From contig OX485806.1 in the NCBI GenBank assembly GCA_950295325.1, positions 48,667,169 to 48,731,168 of the forward strand: 64,000 bases of DNA. The letters are read 5' to 3'. Source of the DNA: Polytrichum commune. Taxonomy: Eukaryota; Streptophyta; Polytrichopsida; Polytrichales; Polytrichaceae. Positions 23,446-35,561 of this stretch are shown one piece after another. How positions within the stretch are numbered: position 1 is the first letter of the stretch; the number at the start of each line of letters is the position of its first letter. Both the position numbers and the translations under genes were made by a program. Under the pieces are notes generated by a model that was not told the DNA's origin, did no database searches, and saw nothing but the letters and a program-made list of their open reading frames with translations.

Positions 23446-24226
23446 TGTCACAACCCTTGCTAGTCCCCTTAAAAATCTTGCAAATTTCCATTTCTAGCAA
23501 AGGTTACGAGTACTAACCCTTCGCATACCGCCATGCTAATGGTTAGCTCTTCCTACCCCGGACCATATAGTTCATAGGAGGGGAACCAACCCTCCTACTT
23601 TGCTTTCGGGACTCACCCCTTAATCGGTAACCCATTCCCAAATGTGGACTACAACAACCCGAACCATACTAAACAACTATGGCCTCACAATGGGCCAAAG
23701 CCCATGGAGGCCGTGCAGTTCGGCCTCGGGTGGGTGAGGCCACACCACCTCATCTATATAATCCTCTAGGACTCTACGCGGGGCCCCTACCCCACCGACA
23801 ACCAACCTCTTGTCTCTCTACCAAGAGTTGGGGCCAAGTAGACATTTTCCTTTAGCCGCTGGGCCTAGAAGCCCTCAGCAGCTTCAAACCATCATAACTT
23901 TCTTGTATGATGTCTGATTCCAACAACCAACCACTCCATCTTCATCTACGCTTCATGTAGATGCCGATGGACCCCTTACTTGACCCATTCAGGCAAGTAT
24001 TCACGACGTTATGCTTGTTTGAACCTTGGCAGTCCCGGGAATCACTCCCAGGCACTGCTGGACCAGGGCGTTGTCCCGCGACAGCGCCCCACTCAAATGG
24101 CCATAACTCCTAGCTCACACCTCCGATTGAGGTGTTCTTGAGCTTTCTAGAATCACCACGCCATGAGCTACGCATAGCTCATGGCCTTACCCTTGTGCCT
24201 CCTAGTCTCAGAGGGTGAGCAACGAC
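23446..24226 (+). mobile_element. Partial LTR of the chromovirus family
   Basis: Begins TGTCACAACCCTTGCTAG and follows the 972-bp LTR at 40443 for most of its length ('ccatgctaatgg', 'tcataggaggg', 'ggcctcgggtgggtgaggcc', 'ggtgttcttgagc'), but lacks about 190 bp near the end. It resumes in the intron repeat at 'gtaggcggcgaagtctgtgag'. No matching target duplication was found; older than the 40-47 kb copy. Confidence 0.75.
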
Positions 24227-25215
24227 GTTTGTAGGCGGCGAAGTCTGTGAGCGGCGAACCCATAACCCTTGCTTCAAACCCACTAGGCATCCTTAAAGAA
24301 AGAAAAAGACAAAGGAGAAGAAGAAGGAGAAGGTGCGTTTCTTCATCTTTCTTTTTCAGCGTCCTTAGTAAGGTTAGAGGTGAGCGCTAGGGGGACTGTC
24401 GGATCCGACAGACCCCTAGGGGCAGATATGCGCACCTCGCTTTATGGATGTTCGGCTTGGCTAGGGAAGTTTGAATAGATCTGATGTGAGGGCCTGAATG
24501 TGTAATATGTGGTTGTTAGCTCTATAGGTAGAGGCGGGTAAGGTTAGATTTTTGGATTTAAAAATCCATAGGTGGATGCTTGCGAGGTCTGGTGAGGGGG
24601 CCCTGGTGGTCTATCGGATCCGACAGACCCTTTGGGTGCCTCCTTCAGAACCTCAAAAAGGTTTTTTTTAATTTTTATTTTCTGGTTGCTCAGGGAATCG
24701 ACTAAGCTGAGGGCAACATAGGTTAGTTAGTGGTGGTTTATGGTTGTTCGGCTTGGCTAGGGAGGTCTGTTTAGAGGTCTGATGTGAGGGCCTGAATGTG
24801 TAATATGTGGTATTATGCTCTATAGGTAGGAGTGAGAGGGATCTGAATAGAGGGGGCTAATGTTAGATTGGTGTATTTAATATCCATAGGTGGATGCTTG
24901 CGAGGTCTGGTGAGGCGGCCCTAATGGTGTGTCGGATCCGACATACCCTTTTGGTGCCTCCCTCAGAACCTCAAAAATGTTTTATTTTTTATTTTTTTCT
25001 TTCTGGTTGCTCGGGGAATCGAGTAAGCTGAGGGCCAACTAGGATAGTTAGTGGTGGTTTATGGCTGTTCGGCTTGGCTAGGGAGGTCTGTTTAGAGGTC
25101 TGATGTGAGGGCCTGAATGTGTAATATGTGGTTGTTAGCTCTATAGGTAGAGGGGGGTAAGGTTAGATTTCTGGATATAAAATCCATAGGTGGATGCTTG
25201 CGAGGTCTGATGCAG

Positions 25216-28200
25216 CCTTTGTTCACTTGATTGCTTCTCATGTGTGCAAGAAATTTCTTGTCAGCAGATCGTTGAGATGGTTGAGGATGGAGAGTCATTG
25301 GATGTTGGGGTTCGCATTGGCGGTGGGTCATCCCTTAGTATTGAGGAGCATAAGGAGCAAGTGTCTCCGTTGTCATGTGCTGAAACTACTGGGTTTACAC
25401 CCAGTAGTAGCGAACCCCAAACACCTGGGAAACCCCTTTGCGAATCCCCTGCAGAGTTGGATGTGGGTGTTCGTGCAATGGAGTATCGGATTTGCCACAA
25501 TTTAAAGAAAGATAGCTTCTCAGTTGTTGAGGGCATGAGGATACAACCGGTGGAAAAGTCCTCCATGAGAATCCCCCTCTGCAGGTTGATTCACATGCCA
25601 TTGGTTCGTCCAACCCTCTGCAGCGACGTTACAAAGCTCATGGCGGCATTTCAATTTGGATACCGAGCTGGGTCTTCCACTTTGTATGTGTCTACTACAA
25701 ATGAGTCTGGAGATAATCGATTCATTTCGGCGAAAGACAGGCGTGAATGGGGAGAGCTATGGGGTGCAGAAAATTATAAGTTTGAATTTTTTTTGCACGC
25801 GGATAAGGACTTGATGAGCCTCAGTGGATGTATGTTCTTTGTCTATGATGGTAATCATCGCTTGCTTGCGTGGAAGGAGTGTATCGAATTAGAGCACAAG
25901 GACGATGTTGTATGGTACGAGAAGCATGGTTGCCCAGAATGTGTCGTCCTCGACACAACGGGTGGACATGGGGATGTCCTTAACGCAATGCATGACATCA
26001 ACAAGTAAGTATTATATTTTTTCAAATCTTAGTTTTTTTTCATTTTATGATTGGCATCTAATGGCATTTTTCTCAACCGCAACAGGGTTAACCAGACCGC
26101 GCACGTTAAAACTAGCCTCGTACACACTCTACACCGCATTCAAAAATACGGTTCGTATGATCTTAGCTACTACCAACCATTATTGACCGAGTCACAATTC
26201 CAAGCGTGCAAGAGCAGAGGCCCTAAGAGCCCTTGGTACCCGCTGACCCAGGATCTTATGGTGTCCTTCATATTCAATGTAAGTCACTCCAAATTCCTCA
26301 ACCTTCTAATTCGCATTCATTACTCTTAGTCATGATCTAACAATTGAGCATGCATGTTCAGCAAGAGATAGCTGATGCGGTAGATGAGGCAACGCAAATC
26401 TACAAAGACGAAGTGCCTCTTGAAGAGCAGTCAGGGAACGGGTTGGGTGAAGTATTGGACGTTGTGATAAAGAAGACGAGTGAAGAACTTGGGCACAAGT
26501 TTAATAAACAACAATCGATCGCAAACCCGGCCCTTGGAAAACAGTTCCTAGAGGAGGTAATTTCTCTTGGTCTGCCGTATCCAATAGAGCATTGGGTGCC
26601 TCCCACAGAAGCTCACATATGTTTTTTTTTTTTAATTTCTGAGGTCTGGGTGCTCAGGGAATCGTGTAAACTAAGGTCCAACTAGGTTAGTTAGTGGTGT
26701 TTTATGGCTGAAATGTTTTGTTTGAGGGTCTGATGAGAGGGGGGTGAAACGTTTCAATTGCTGGATTTCTAGGTGCACATGGAATTGAATAAACTAAGGG
26801 CCAACTAGGCTAATTAGTGGTGGTTTATGGTTTTTCGGCTTGGCTAGTGAGGTCTGAATAAAGGTATGATGTGAGGGCCCTAACGGTCTGAAATGAGGGC
26901 TATGAGGTTTAATTTTTGCTAATATGCTGGAATGGTAGTAGCTTGAGTGGTCTAAAATGAGGGCTGAGAGGTTTAATTTTTGCTAATATGCTGGAATGGT
27001 AGTAGCTTGAGTGGTCTGAAATGAGGGCTGTGAGGTTTAATTTTTGCTAATATGCTGGAATGGTAGTAGCTTGAGTGGTCTGAAATGAGGGCTGTAAGGT
27101 TTAATTTTTGCCTGTATGCTGGAAATGTAGTAGCTTGAGGGGTCTGATGTGAGGGTCTGAATGATTAATATTTGGTTGTATGCTCTAGAGGTAGGATCGT
27201 CATAGGTCTGAATAGAGGGGGGTAAGGTTAGATTGGTGGATATAAAATCCATAGGTGGATGCTTGCGAGGTCTGGTGGGGGGGCCCTAATGGTATGTCGG
27301 ATCTGATAGACCCTTTGGGTGCCTCCTTTAGAACCTCAAAAAGGTTTTTATTTTTATTTTTATTTTCTGGGTGCTCGGGGAATTGAGTAATTTGAGGGCC
27401 AACTAGGATAGTTAGTGGTGGTTTATGGCTGTTCGGCTTGGCTAGGGAGGTCTGAATAGAGGTCTAATGTGAGGGCCTGAATGTGTAATATGTGGTTGTA
27501 TGCTCTATAGGTAGTAGGGAGAGAGGCCCTGAGGTCCACCTAGGTTAGTTAGTGGTGGTTTATGGTCTGATGAGAGGAGGGTGAAAGGTTTCAATTGCTG
27601 GATTTCTAAGTGGACGGCATTGATTGAAAGGTCTGATGTTCCAAGATGAGGTAATTTCTGTGTCTTCACCCTCGGAATTATACCTTCCGTATTGCTCACA
27701 TACTTTGCAGCATTTTCTCGGTATATATTCTTAAATTGAATCTGCCTTCTATTTTGATTGCATTTGTTTTAGATTACTAGGCATTATAGCGCCCACCATT
27801 CTCAGAAGATTGAGATGACATTGGAGAAATTGCAACTCATTGCCACAGCTGCTGTGGAGCCAGATTATAAAGTCCGTTGGCTAAAGTGGTGGAATTGTGG
27901 AAGTTTCAATCGTGAAGCTATCCGGTTTCCCAAAAGTCCAGCAAGCGAGGACACCTTGAAACCTTGGCTCAATAAAACAGCGTTCTGGGCGAGGGTACGT
28001 CTATATTCCTTATCCTTCTTTACCTTTCAACTCTTCATTTTGTGCCAATTCTTATCTTGGCATTGAATTTATCCACAGCTAGAAGAGGCCGCGGTCAAGG
28101 AGTTACCCGATATACTAAATGCATTGGGTGGGCTTGACGGAGACGTGGAAGTTGATTCATTGCCGGAGTACTTGGAGAAGTGGCGAATCTGTCTATGGGA

Positions 28201-30293
28201 TAAGGCGTTCTTTGGTCACTTTTCAAGGTCAGATATATACGGCAAAGGGACGTGGTGGAAGGATGTCAAAGGCGGTGACAACATTGTCAAGCGCTTAATT
28301 TTTCGGTACGTTAGTTAACACATCTATTGTTTTCTTCATTCATATCAACCCATGTATTTTCTAAGTTGCTGATTGGCCTCACTTGGTTGTGAAGGTACAT
28401 CAAGCACGAGCTATTCAAGAAGAAGGCTTTGAAGAAGCTCCCTCCAGTTCTATACGCATGGTCAGATTCCTCTTCGCCCACCTTCATTTTTCCCCCGCTT
28501 CAAAAGCGCTACTTCTCCCTCCCGCATCTCCGCGAGTGTTGCTGGTACTTGGAATGTAAGAGGACGTGGCAACCGGATGAGGAGGCGGCCTTGAAGATTC
28601 GGCTCTCCGGTGGAGAGCCTCCTTCTCAAAGCGATGAGGTTGTTCTCCTCGACAGTCAGTTTCCGGAGGCGGATGAGGTTGTTGCGACTGTCGATGAGGC
28701 CAACACTCCGAAGTCCAAGAGGAGGAAGCGTGCGACTCAAGACGAGTCTTCACTGAAGAAGAGCGCGAGGAAGCTCAAGACTGTGGAGGATGATCCTCCT
28801 ACTTCACCTGAGGCGGCTGTTGCATCCACTGCAACTCTTAGTCAAGTACCTACTCTGTCCAGGCCGCTTCCACCGCCCGTTCTTTCATCTGCTAGGCGTC
28901 CTCCTGTTGTTTTAGAATGCATCTTGAATGCCTCCATTCTCCATCAACGTCGTCATTTTCACGAGGTTTCGGAGTTCATTCTTTCTCTTCCACCCTCCCA
29001 TCCTAAGAGAGCTCTAGGCGTCACGAGGTCAGATGTGGGCATGGCTGATCTTGTCATTGCTGACATCCCTGAGAACCTGCCCGCGCCCAATGTCTCCGAT
29101 CCTTCCTATAGTGTACCTTCCTGGAATGCATTAGATCCCGATTTTATTGGTGAACTCTTCGATTTCGCGGACGAGATCCTGCATGACGATGGAGCTCTCC
29201 TCCTCTTTCATCCAGATGACAATGGTGACTTCAGGGAGAGCATTGAGGACCATTTCGCTGCTTTTGGGTTCACCATCTTCAAGGAGTGGCTGGGAGTCAA
29301 CCGTCTTCGCCTACATTCAGCTAAGCATAAGGACAAGACAAGCAACCTCTTCCAAGTTGTACTACTTGTTCGTGCCATGAAAACAATTGGATCCGACCTT
29401 GATAAGCGGCCCCGACACTCGTCATTTTGCCTTCGCGATGCCAATGAGCTCAAGGCTCTTAGCATTGAGCTCGACATGGATGATGCCATTATGAATTATA
29501 CCGCAACTCCTCTCATGGATGGCTCGAAAGCTTGGCGTGGTCCCCGGGAGAAAGATATTTCTTTCATGTCCTCCTTGATCATGGCCACTACGGACATTGG
29601 ACAGGTTGTGGTGGACGTTAATGCAGGCGTTGGTATGTCCTAATTCACTTGCCAACATATCCTAGTTTTCAATTTCTAAGTATTTTTTTTTTCCCTTTGC
29701 TAACATTTCCTCTGCAATAGGGACTTCTATCCATGCATGCAGGCAGCTTGGGCGCCATATCGTTGCTCTTGAGGAGGACGAGGACACCTTCAACCGAGTC
29801 CTTAAGCCTCTTAAGAGTGTTAAGCCTGCGGTGAAGGCTCCATCCATAGTTGTTGCTTCACAAGGCACGCAGAAGAGGCCGCCGGCCTTGAAGCGATCGA
29901 GGCCAGAGCCCTCACAGTAAGTGAGTATGATGACCTTCTTCGCTTATTTTCCTTGTCCATTCAAATTTTACACTTTCCATACTCTTTCTTACAATTCTTG
30001 TGGTTTTTTTCAGACTTGGCCTTGGAGCGGATGTGTTTGGTACTCCCACCATGGGTTTCACTTTGCCTATCTATGCCCATGATATGGCGATGGTATTAGC
30101 GGCACAACCTTCTCCTACCGAAGCTAGTACCCCGTCTCCACATTATGACCCCCGTGCCTTAGACTTCTTCGAGCATTCTGCGGAGGTGGATAATGAGTGC
30201 CATAGCTTAGATTCCACTTCAGATGAGGGCGGCCATGAGGGTAATATCTTTGGAAGTAGGGAATCTAGTAGTGACAACCTCATGGTTGATTGA
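25216..30293 (+). CDS. ParB-like / N6-N4 DNA methyltransferase-like protein, E1 copy (multi-exon)
   Basis: Exons read as 25216-26004, 26086-26278, 26362-26556, 27773-27994, 28079-28305, 28395-29632, 29721-29916, 30014-30293; every junction has GT/AG and keeps frame. ParB-like domain: RIPLCRLIHMPLVR, then FFVYDGNHRLLAW (ParB/sulfiredoxin-fold DGxHR motif). After a middle region and a Lys/Arg-rich linker, a methyltransferase-like domain follows in the permuted order of N6/N4 enzymes: MADLVIADIPENLP (place of the DPPY motif), LHDDGALLLFHP, then VVDVNAGVGTS (place of the FxGxGTT SAM loop) and IVALEEDEDTF. AGxG is kept but DPPY is not, so catalysis is doubtful. No internal stop from exon 2 on. Function unknown. 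Confidence 0.7.
26557..27772. repeat. Repeat-filled intron 4 of the E1 cargo gene
   Basis: A 1216-bp intron (donor GTAATT, acceptor TTTTAG) made of the same G-rich repeat family as the first intron, including a ~62-bp tandem at 26909-27130 ('taatttttgctaatatgctggaatggtagtagcttgagtgg') and a TCGGATCTGATAGACCC palindrome variant at 27297. The E2 gene has no intron at this position: its exon runs straight through. Confidence 0.7.
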
Positions 30294-30703
30294 ATTTTGG
30301 TTTGATTGGTTTTTGGTTTGATTGATTGGTATTTGGATTTATAAAGTGTGGTGTGGTGTGGTATGGTTTTCAATATTCCAATTATCTCATTGAATGCAAC
30401 TTTTCATTGTTCTCAAATCACACTACACTTGGTGGTCGTCATACTCCAAAGAGAATTTAGTCCACCATCTTCTCATCCATAGAGAATTTTCCCACGGTCA
30501 TAGGTAGTCGTTGGTACATTTAAGAAACTTTTTAGTTATGGAAAATGGGCACTCCAAAAAGATGGGCCTTATAATTACAAAATCAAATCTCAAATATGTA
30601 CTAAATCCACGGTCATAAGGGTCCCAACTTTCGTTAAATTGAATTTTAAATTAACATTTTTTGCTCACGAGATTTGCTCACCGCTCACATCATAGCATTC
30701 CTA
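30294..30703. other. E1 right end, non-coding
   Basis: 3' flank of the cargo gene and the right terminal region of E1. Contains 'ccacggtcataagggtccc' (30611-30629), the inverted counterpart of 'gggacctacaaccgtgg' at 15905 in the left end, and CCGCTCACATC near the terminus. Confidence 0.6.
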
Positions 30704-30713
30704 GTCTTACGAT
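30704..30713 (+). repeat. Target-site duplication of MULE E1 (right), GTCTTACGAT
   Basis: Identical to 15719-15728. E2 sequence resumes after it. Confidence 0.85.
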
Positions 30714-30716
30714 ATG

Positions 30717-31186
30717 TGTTACCAGCAGCTTAGGCACTCTTTTGCTTAATAATTAATTAAAGTGAAAAAAATGGTTAGGCAATTTGAAAAATAATATCTC
30801 AAAGTTGGGCAGTTTTCAATTATAATTAAATATAAGTTAGGCATTCATCCAGTTTTCTAACTGGTTAGGGTTACTTTCAAAATGGATGACGGCTTCTTAT
30901 ATATTTGACTTTACCCTAATCACTTGCATTAGTAACCTTAAGCAGACTTATTGTTGTGTGATGTAGTTTTATCGTGTATCAAATGGTTGTTGTATGTAGA
31001 AAAGAGATTTATGAGTTATACTTGAATTTATGTAAGTTACACTTGAAGTTACACTTCAATTTATGTAAGTTTAGGCAATTTCATATTTTATTTTATTTTA
31101 TTTTATTGGGCAATTATAATCAAGAATTTCTTGATTATTTAGGCAGTCTTCTAAATAATTATTTTCTGCCTAAGCTGCTAGTAACA
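30717..31186. mobile_element. MITE-like insert with 20-bp inverted ends, E2 copy
   Basis: TGTTACCAGCAGCTTAGGCA at the left, and the reverse complement of TGTTACTAGCAGCTTAGGCA at the right; 470 bp. Orthologous in position to 16023-16512. Confidence 0.75.
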
Positions 31187-31348
31187 TGCGGTAGTCGTGC
31201 ATAGTCTACATAGTCTGAATGACAAAACCCTTTTTATTGAAAAAGATAATATGAATATTGTATTGTTGACTCAGTACATGTAATAACAAGGGAATTTTGA
31301 GTGGCCACCGTCCATTGAAAAGAATCTAGGCTCTTTGTAGGTTGCATC

Positions 31349-34300
31349 CTAGTTTTTAGCCAAATGGTGAGTCAAGAGTCCGCTTTCTAGGACTAGCTTG
31401 ACCTCGTTGAAGCTAAAGGTAGGCGCGTGAATGAAAAGGTTGGCCTCGGGATCACGGTGGCAAACCTTCAAAAGGATGAAGTACACATGCTTGCAATAAG
31501 AGAATTGGATCCTCCCTCAGAACTTAATCATCGTCTTCTTGAATGTAGGGCAAGTGCAACCCACGAAAGAGCTGATGGTGACCTGGTACTGTGTGATGGC
31601 AGGAGAAACACCCGAATCCAACCCGATGATGCAACCATGTCCTGGATGAGGTTTCATAGTGATGGAACGGATGCAAGCTTTCAAAGAGTCGGAGGAGGCC
31701 ATGGAGAGTCGCTGCGCGGGATTTGGGCGAGTGGCAGTGCGTTTGACCATCTTGCCGTCTCTCTTGCCAGGGTAGCGGTCTGTTTCTGCAGGAACGGGCA
31801 CCGCGCTCAGATTTGCAGGCGGTGGGGCAGAAGAGAAGAGGCGTCTTGGAGAGACCGACTTCTTAAGCGGGAGTTGGAATCCGGCCACTTCAAGGGCAAG
31901 AATTTCGGTAGGCTTGAGGTTTGTGCCTAGCTTCACCGGTCAAACGTCTGGAATCGGCGGCATTTCCTGGTCTGCTGAGTGCTTAGCAACCCATTTGCGC
32001 CTTGTGCCCTTCACGCACCGGTCAATGTCATCGGAGTAGAAGAAGAATAATGTCCTCTCTGATAAATTCATGCGTATGTTAGTCCAAACTCCGGTGTAGG
32101 TAGGCGTGGCGGTCAAATTGGCGCCCCTCACAATTCTCTCAATACACTTCTTCTTCGTGACAGCTCTCTGGGCCCAACAATACTTCGCCGAGGTCTTGGG
32201 AAGTCTTGATATGTGCCACTCCTTGACGTTAACCTTTGTCTCCTCGACAACACTGACATGACGGATCCCCCCGTCATTCGGCGGGGACGCAGGGATGTTC
32301 TCAAGCTCAGGCTCAGGATGAATTTCTTGGACGTCCATATCATCTTCAGTATCTTCAAGAATGATGGGCATCTGCACAGGACGAGCCCTCACAGCACGTC
32401 CTGAACCTCTTGGATGTGAGAAGTTTACCTTGTCAGGTCGATGAGACTCCTCTTCAGCTCCAAGAGGTAGATCTGCTTTCCGCTTCGTGGACCCGAATAT
32501 ATCTTCTCCAGCCATGCAAGGAACACGGGTACAAAGCTCTTCTGCTCCAAGCATGTCCAACATTGGGTCTTCAAGCACTAAAGGATTACCTGTTTGCTTC
32601 GCCCTGGGCTCTGCCATCCTTAGTTTGAGCTCTTTCTTTGTAGGGCCTGTTCCGCCGACGTCACCTTTCAGGAACTGGTAGTAATTGACAACCTATAAGA
32701 AGCCTCGAACGAAGTCGTCTACTGTAGCAACGTAGAGGTCACCACCGCTATTTCCAGATGCTTGAAGCCACTTGTTGTGTATTGTCTCAGCTAGATTACA
32801 TGAAGGCATTTCTGCTAGTTTTTCTTCTGAAAATTTCTGCGAGTACATAATGGAAGTAGTTAGAGAATAGAGAAGAGTTGTTTCATATTGGAGTACTGTG
32901 AAAAGAAAGAAAAAATAATGAAATATTTTGGGAGAACATACCCCGGTCATGAAGCCTCCCCATTGGCGATAACGGTAGTGCCAGAATGCAAGCCAGAGCT
33001 CTAGTTTGTTTAGGGCCTTCTCTATCACTACCCCGGCGGATACCCACCATGCATGTAGCCCATGGTATAGACTCTCAGCTTCGTCCATGGTCCTCGCCGT
33101 CCTATACTGGTGGCACATCTTCTTGTGTTGCTCCCAGAGTTCTTCGGGAATGTACTTCTCGGTATACTTAACCATAGACTGGGTCCAATGAAACTAACAG
33201 GTTCTCTCGCGGTCGTCCATGCGGTCGTCCTTCTTCCCGTTGCCATATATGACCCGAACTGCATTCCAGTTGGCCTGGGCGCTGTCGGCCATGAAACCCT
33301 TGAAGTTGGGCTTGACAACGCCATTTCTCTCCATGATAGCATTGAGATTTTTCCAGGAAATGATCTGGGCATCAGAGTCCTCAGATTGCATCTCACAACT
33401 TGCAATGGTCATGACACGACAATATGTGGAGTCATACATGTGGCATGCCATTATGGTCCATTGTCTTACACGTTTGAAATGGTCGAACATCATCCAGGCA
33501 TTCTCCAGATCTTCGCCGGGCTGCAAATGCTTCACCAAGTCCATACCACTACCAGGACCGACTTCCGACATGTTGAAGACAAAAACCTTGTCAAGATCAG
33601 CCCCTTGACCTGGAAATTTGTTCTCCTGAACAAAGGCCCATAAACTGATTCCACGGAGTTTGGTGATAGAGTCCATGACACCATACCTTCTGAGGAAACG
33701 GAAGCTCATGACCTTGTTGCAGATGTTTGGGGAAGCCATGTCCTTGCATCGGTCAAATAGAGGAACAAGTTCCTCTAGAGTAAGCTTCTTTGGCGGTGCG
33801 TCATCGGGTTGAAGAAGATAGTTGCCAATTAGAACTTTGCTAGCCTCCAGCACCACTGTACTCTTGGTAGCTTGGGGAGTCTTCTCGATCTGTTCTTCAA
33901 TTAGGCCACTGATCTCAGCCTTAGTGTCTCTGTAGTCGGCCACCTTGATTGGGTGATCGTGAGTTCCTAGGTGGATACACGCTCTTGTATGGTTGATTTT
34001 TCCAGCCACATAATAAATCTTTGCTCCACATGTAGCAATACATGCCGGGGGTTCTTTACATACCTTGCAAACAAGAGTGGACTCAGTTGGTGGTGTTTGA
34101 TCCACTACAAAGGCTTGCAGGGTACAACCTTCAAACTCTGTCTCGTTGACTTGGAAAATACGAGGACGGCGGATCAGATATTCGCACTCCTTGTTGTTGC
34201 AATGCAGGTATCCAACGCAGGCGGAAGAACGGAAGGACAAACCAAAGTCGTTTGTGACGTTGGTGGTGATGGTCTTCGTCCACACATGGCCGTCGTAACG

Positions 34301-35103
34301 CTTGTCCATTCCCTGCATAGACTTGGCCTGTGACCGTGCGGCCGAGTGACCAGCGGGTGGCAACTCAAATATGACGGCACCATCGAATACAAGAGGAAGG
34401 TACTCTACCCTTTCATGTCTAATCACCGAGTAGTCTATTTTTTTAAGAATATTTTTTTTCCAAGCATTCCAGCGAGTTGTTTAAGTAATGGTAATATGCT
34501 AACAGTATCTTGTGACAATTGATATACTTTAGGAGCGTTCCCACTAACTATGACCTTAGGCGGTGCCTTTGTGGGACTGCACTCTTCATCAGAAGAAAGT
34601 GTTATTACAGACTGAAATGTAACATTTTCTACAATTGGCGTATCGAGACCGGGCTCGAGCTTGACCTTCACATCACGTGGCAGAGGAGTTTGAATGGTGC
34701 AGGTAGAGGAAGAACGAGGAGTGAGGATCTCAGTAGACGCAGCCATCTGAGAATCCGTGAGGCCATACACTCGGTAACTACCTAAATGAAGACTCCAAAA
34801 CAAGTTATTGTTCTCATCTCGCTGCGAAACCCGACCAAGGGTGTGTGTAAGGTCTGACGTGACAACGTCAAAAATATCCTCGTCAACAATAAGAGTGTCC
34901 TCTTTGAAGCTGAACCGAAGAGTCAAACGTTGTGACGTCACGTAAGCTAGTCCGTTCTCCTCCATCCGAAAGGTAAGTGGGACTCTAACTCCATCAGCAT
35001 AGAGGACAGCCATCCCCAACTCTCCGTTAGCAGGAAGATGAGCCATGATGAGGGGAATGAGGCCTTGCGCGAAGATGGAAATATGAAAGAGGATTCTCAA
35101 CAT
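31349..35103 (-). pseudogene. MULE-type transposase, E2 copy (broken)
   Basis: Same protein as the E1 copy and better preserved: two long open parts (35103-34435, 222 aa; 34426-33194, 410 aa) joined by a -1 shift at an A7 run. It includes the N-terminal acidic region, CNNKECEYL and CKVCKEPPAC Cys pairs, HTRACIHLGTHDHP, FMADSAQANWNAVR, and after a TAG the FHWTQ segment and WLAFWHYRYRQW. The SWIM finger lies near 31475-31555. Private breaks are TAG at 33194 and TAG at 32693, both at sites that read CAG in the E1 copy. It shares with E1 the TGA after PPIPDV (31940) and the TGA inside the SWIM region. The 105-nt candidate intron (32840-32945) is also present. Divergent to the cargo gene at 35562. 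Confidence 0.8.
34435..34444 (-). promoter_or_regulatory. A7 run at a -1 frame change in the transposase, E2 copy
   Basis: Same TTA AAA AAA TAG configuration as at 19759-19768, although the surrounding sequence of the two copies has diverged by several percent. Confidence 0.45.
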
Positions 35104-35561
35104 TGTGGGCTAACTATTTATTAGAAATGTGCTGCCAAAGAGAACAGCGATGGACATGATCCACATGATGGATGAACTATGAACGAAAGAAACACTAATA
35201 TCTTAAAATTTGTAACGCTGTCACGATATACAAAACAAGAGCGTCCAAGTCATGGTAGACATACTACTGGACAAGCAATTACATATGATTAGTTGGCGCC
35301 AACTTAAAGCCTGATTCATTATTAGGTATAGAGATCGACATGACGTTTGAGGACAGGAATAGATCGAATGACGAAATCTCAATTGGCCATTAAATATAGG
35401 AACATCCCTATTAAAAATTCTTGTATCCAATCGAGTGATACTCATCTCCTTTCACTGAATATCATAAGTTATGAAATTTTGAGTGGCGTAAGATGTGTTT
35501 GGTTGACGGGAGGGTTTTGTGAGTGTTGGAGTAGACATGCTTTGGAAGACTGACACCTGAC
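35104..35561. promoter_or_regulatory. Divergent intergenic region of E2
   Basis: 458 bp between the transposase start and exon 1 of the cargo gene. No coding sequence and no strong TATA element seen. Confidence 0.35.

Larger units (their letters stand above)
21960..25200. repeat. Tandem-repeat-filled first intron of the E1 cargo gene
   Basis: Successive arrays of related G-rich units ('gaggtt(c/t)(a/g)aggtgagagctgggggcagaaat', 'ggtggatgcttgcgaggtctg', 'ggctgttcggcttggctaggga'), units of about 170 bp in the left part and about 300-320 bp in the right part. Several carry the palindrome TGTCGGATCCGACA. The last unit runs directly into the acceptor GATGCAG before 25216. A partial LTR interrupts the array at 23446. 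Confidence 0.75.
15729..30703. mobile_element. Mutator-like DNA transposon E1, nested in E2
   Basis: 14,975 bp. The left end (GAGCGTGACTT + GTATGCGAGCG) repeats E2's left end. The reverse complement of its right end (TAGGAATGCTAT + GATGTGAGCGG) aligns with the same core, and further in both sides share 'ggacc.ta..accgtgg'. Flanked by GTCTTACGAT. Contents: a MITE-like insert, a transposase on the - strand (16676-20426), a ~1-kb divergent intergenic region, and a ParB-methyltransferase-like gene on the + strand (21428-30293) whose later exons look intact. A partial LTR (23446-24226) sits in the cargo gene's first intron. Confidence 0.85.

Noticed and set aside
22797-25200. Regularly spaced repeats resembling a CRISPR array
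   Set aside because: The whole unit is repeated, there are no unique spacers, and the genome is eukaryotic.
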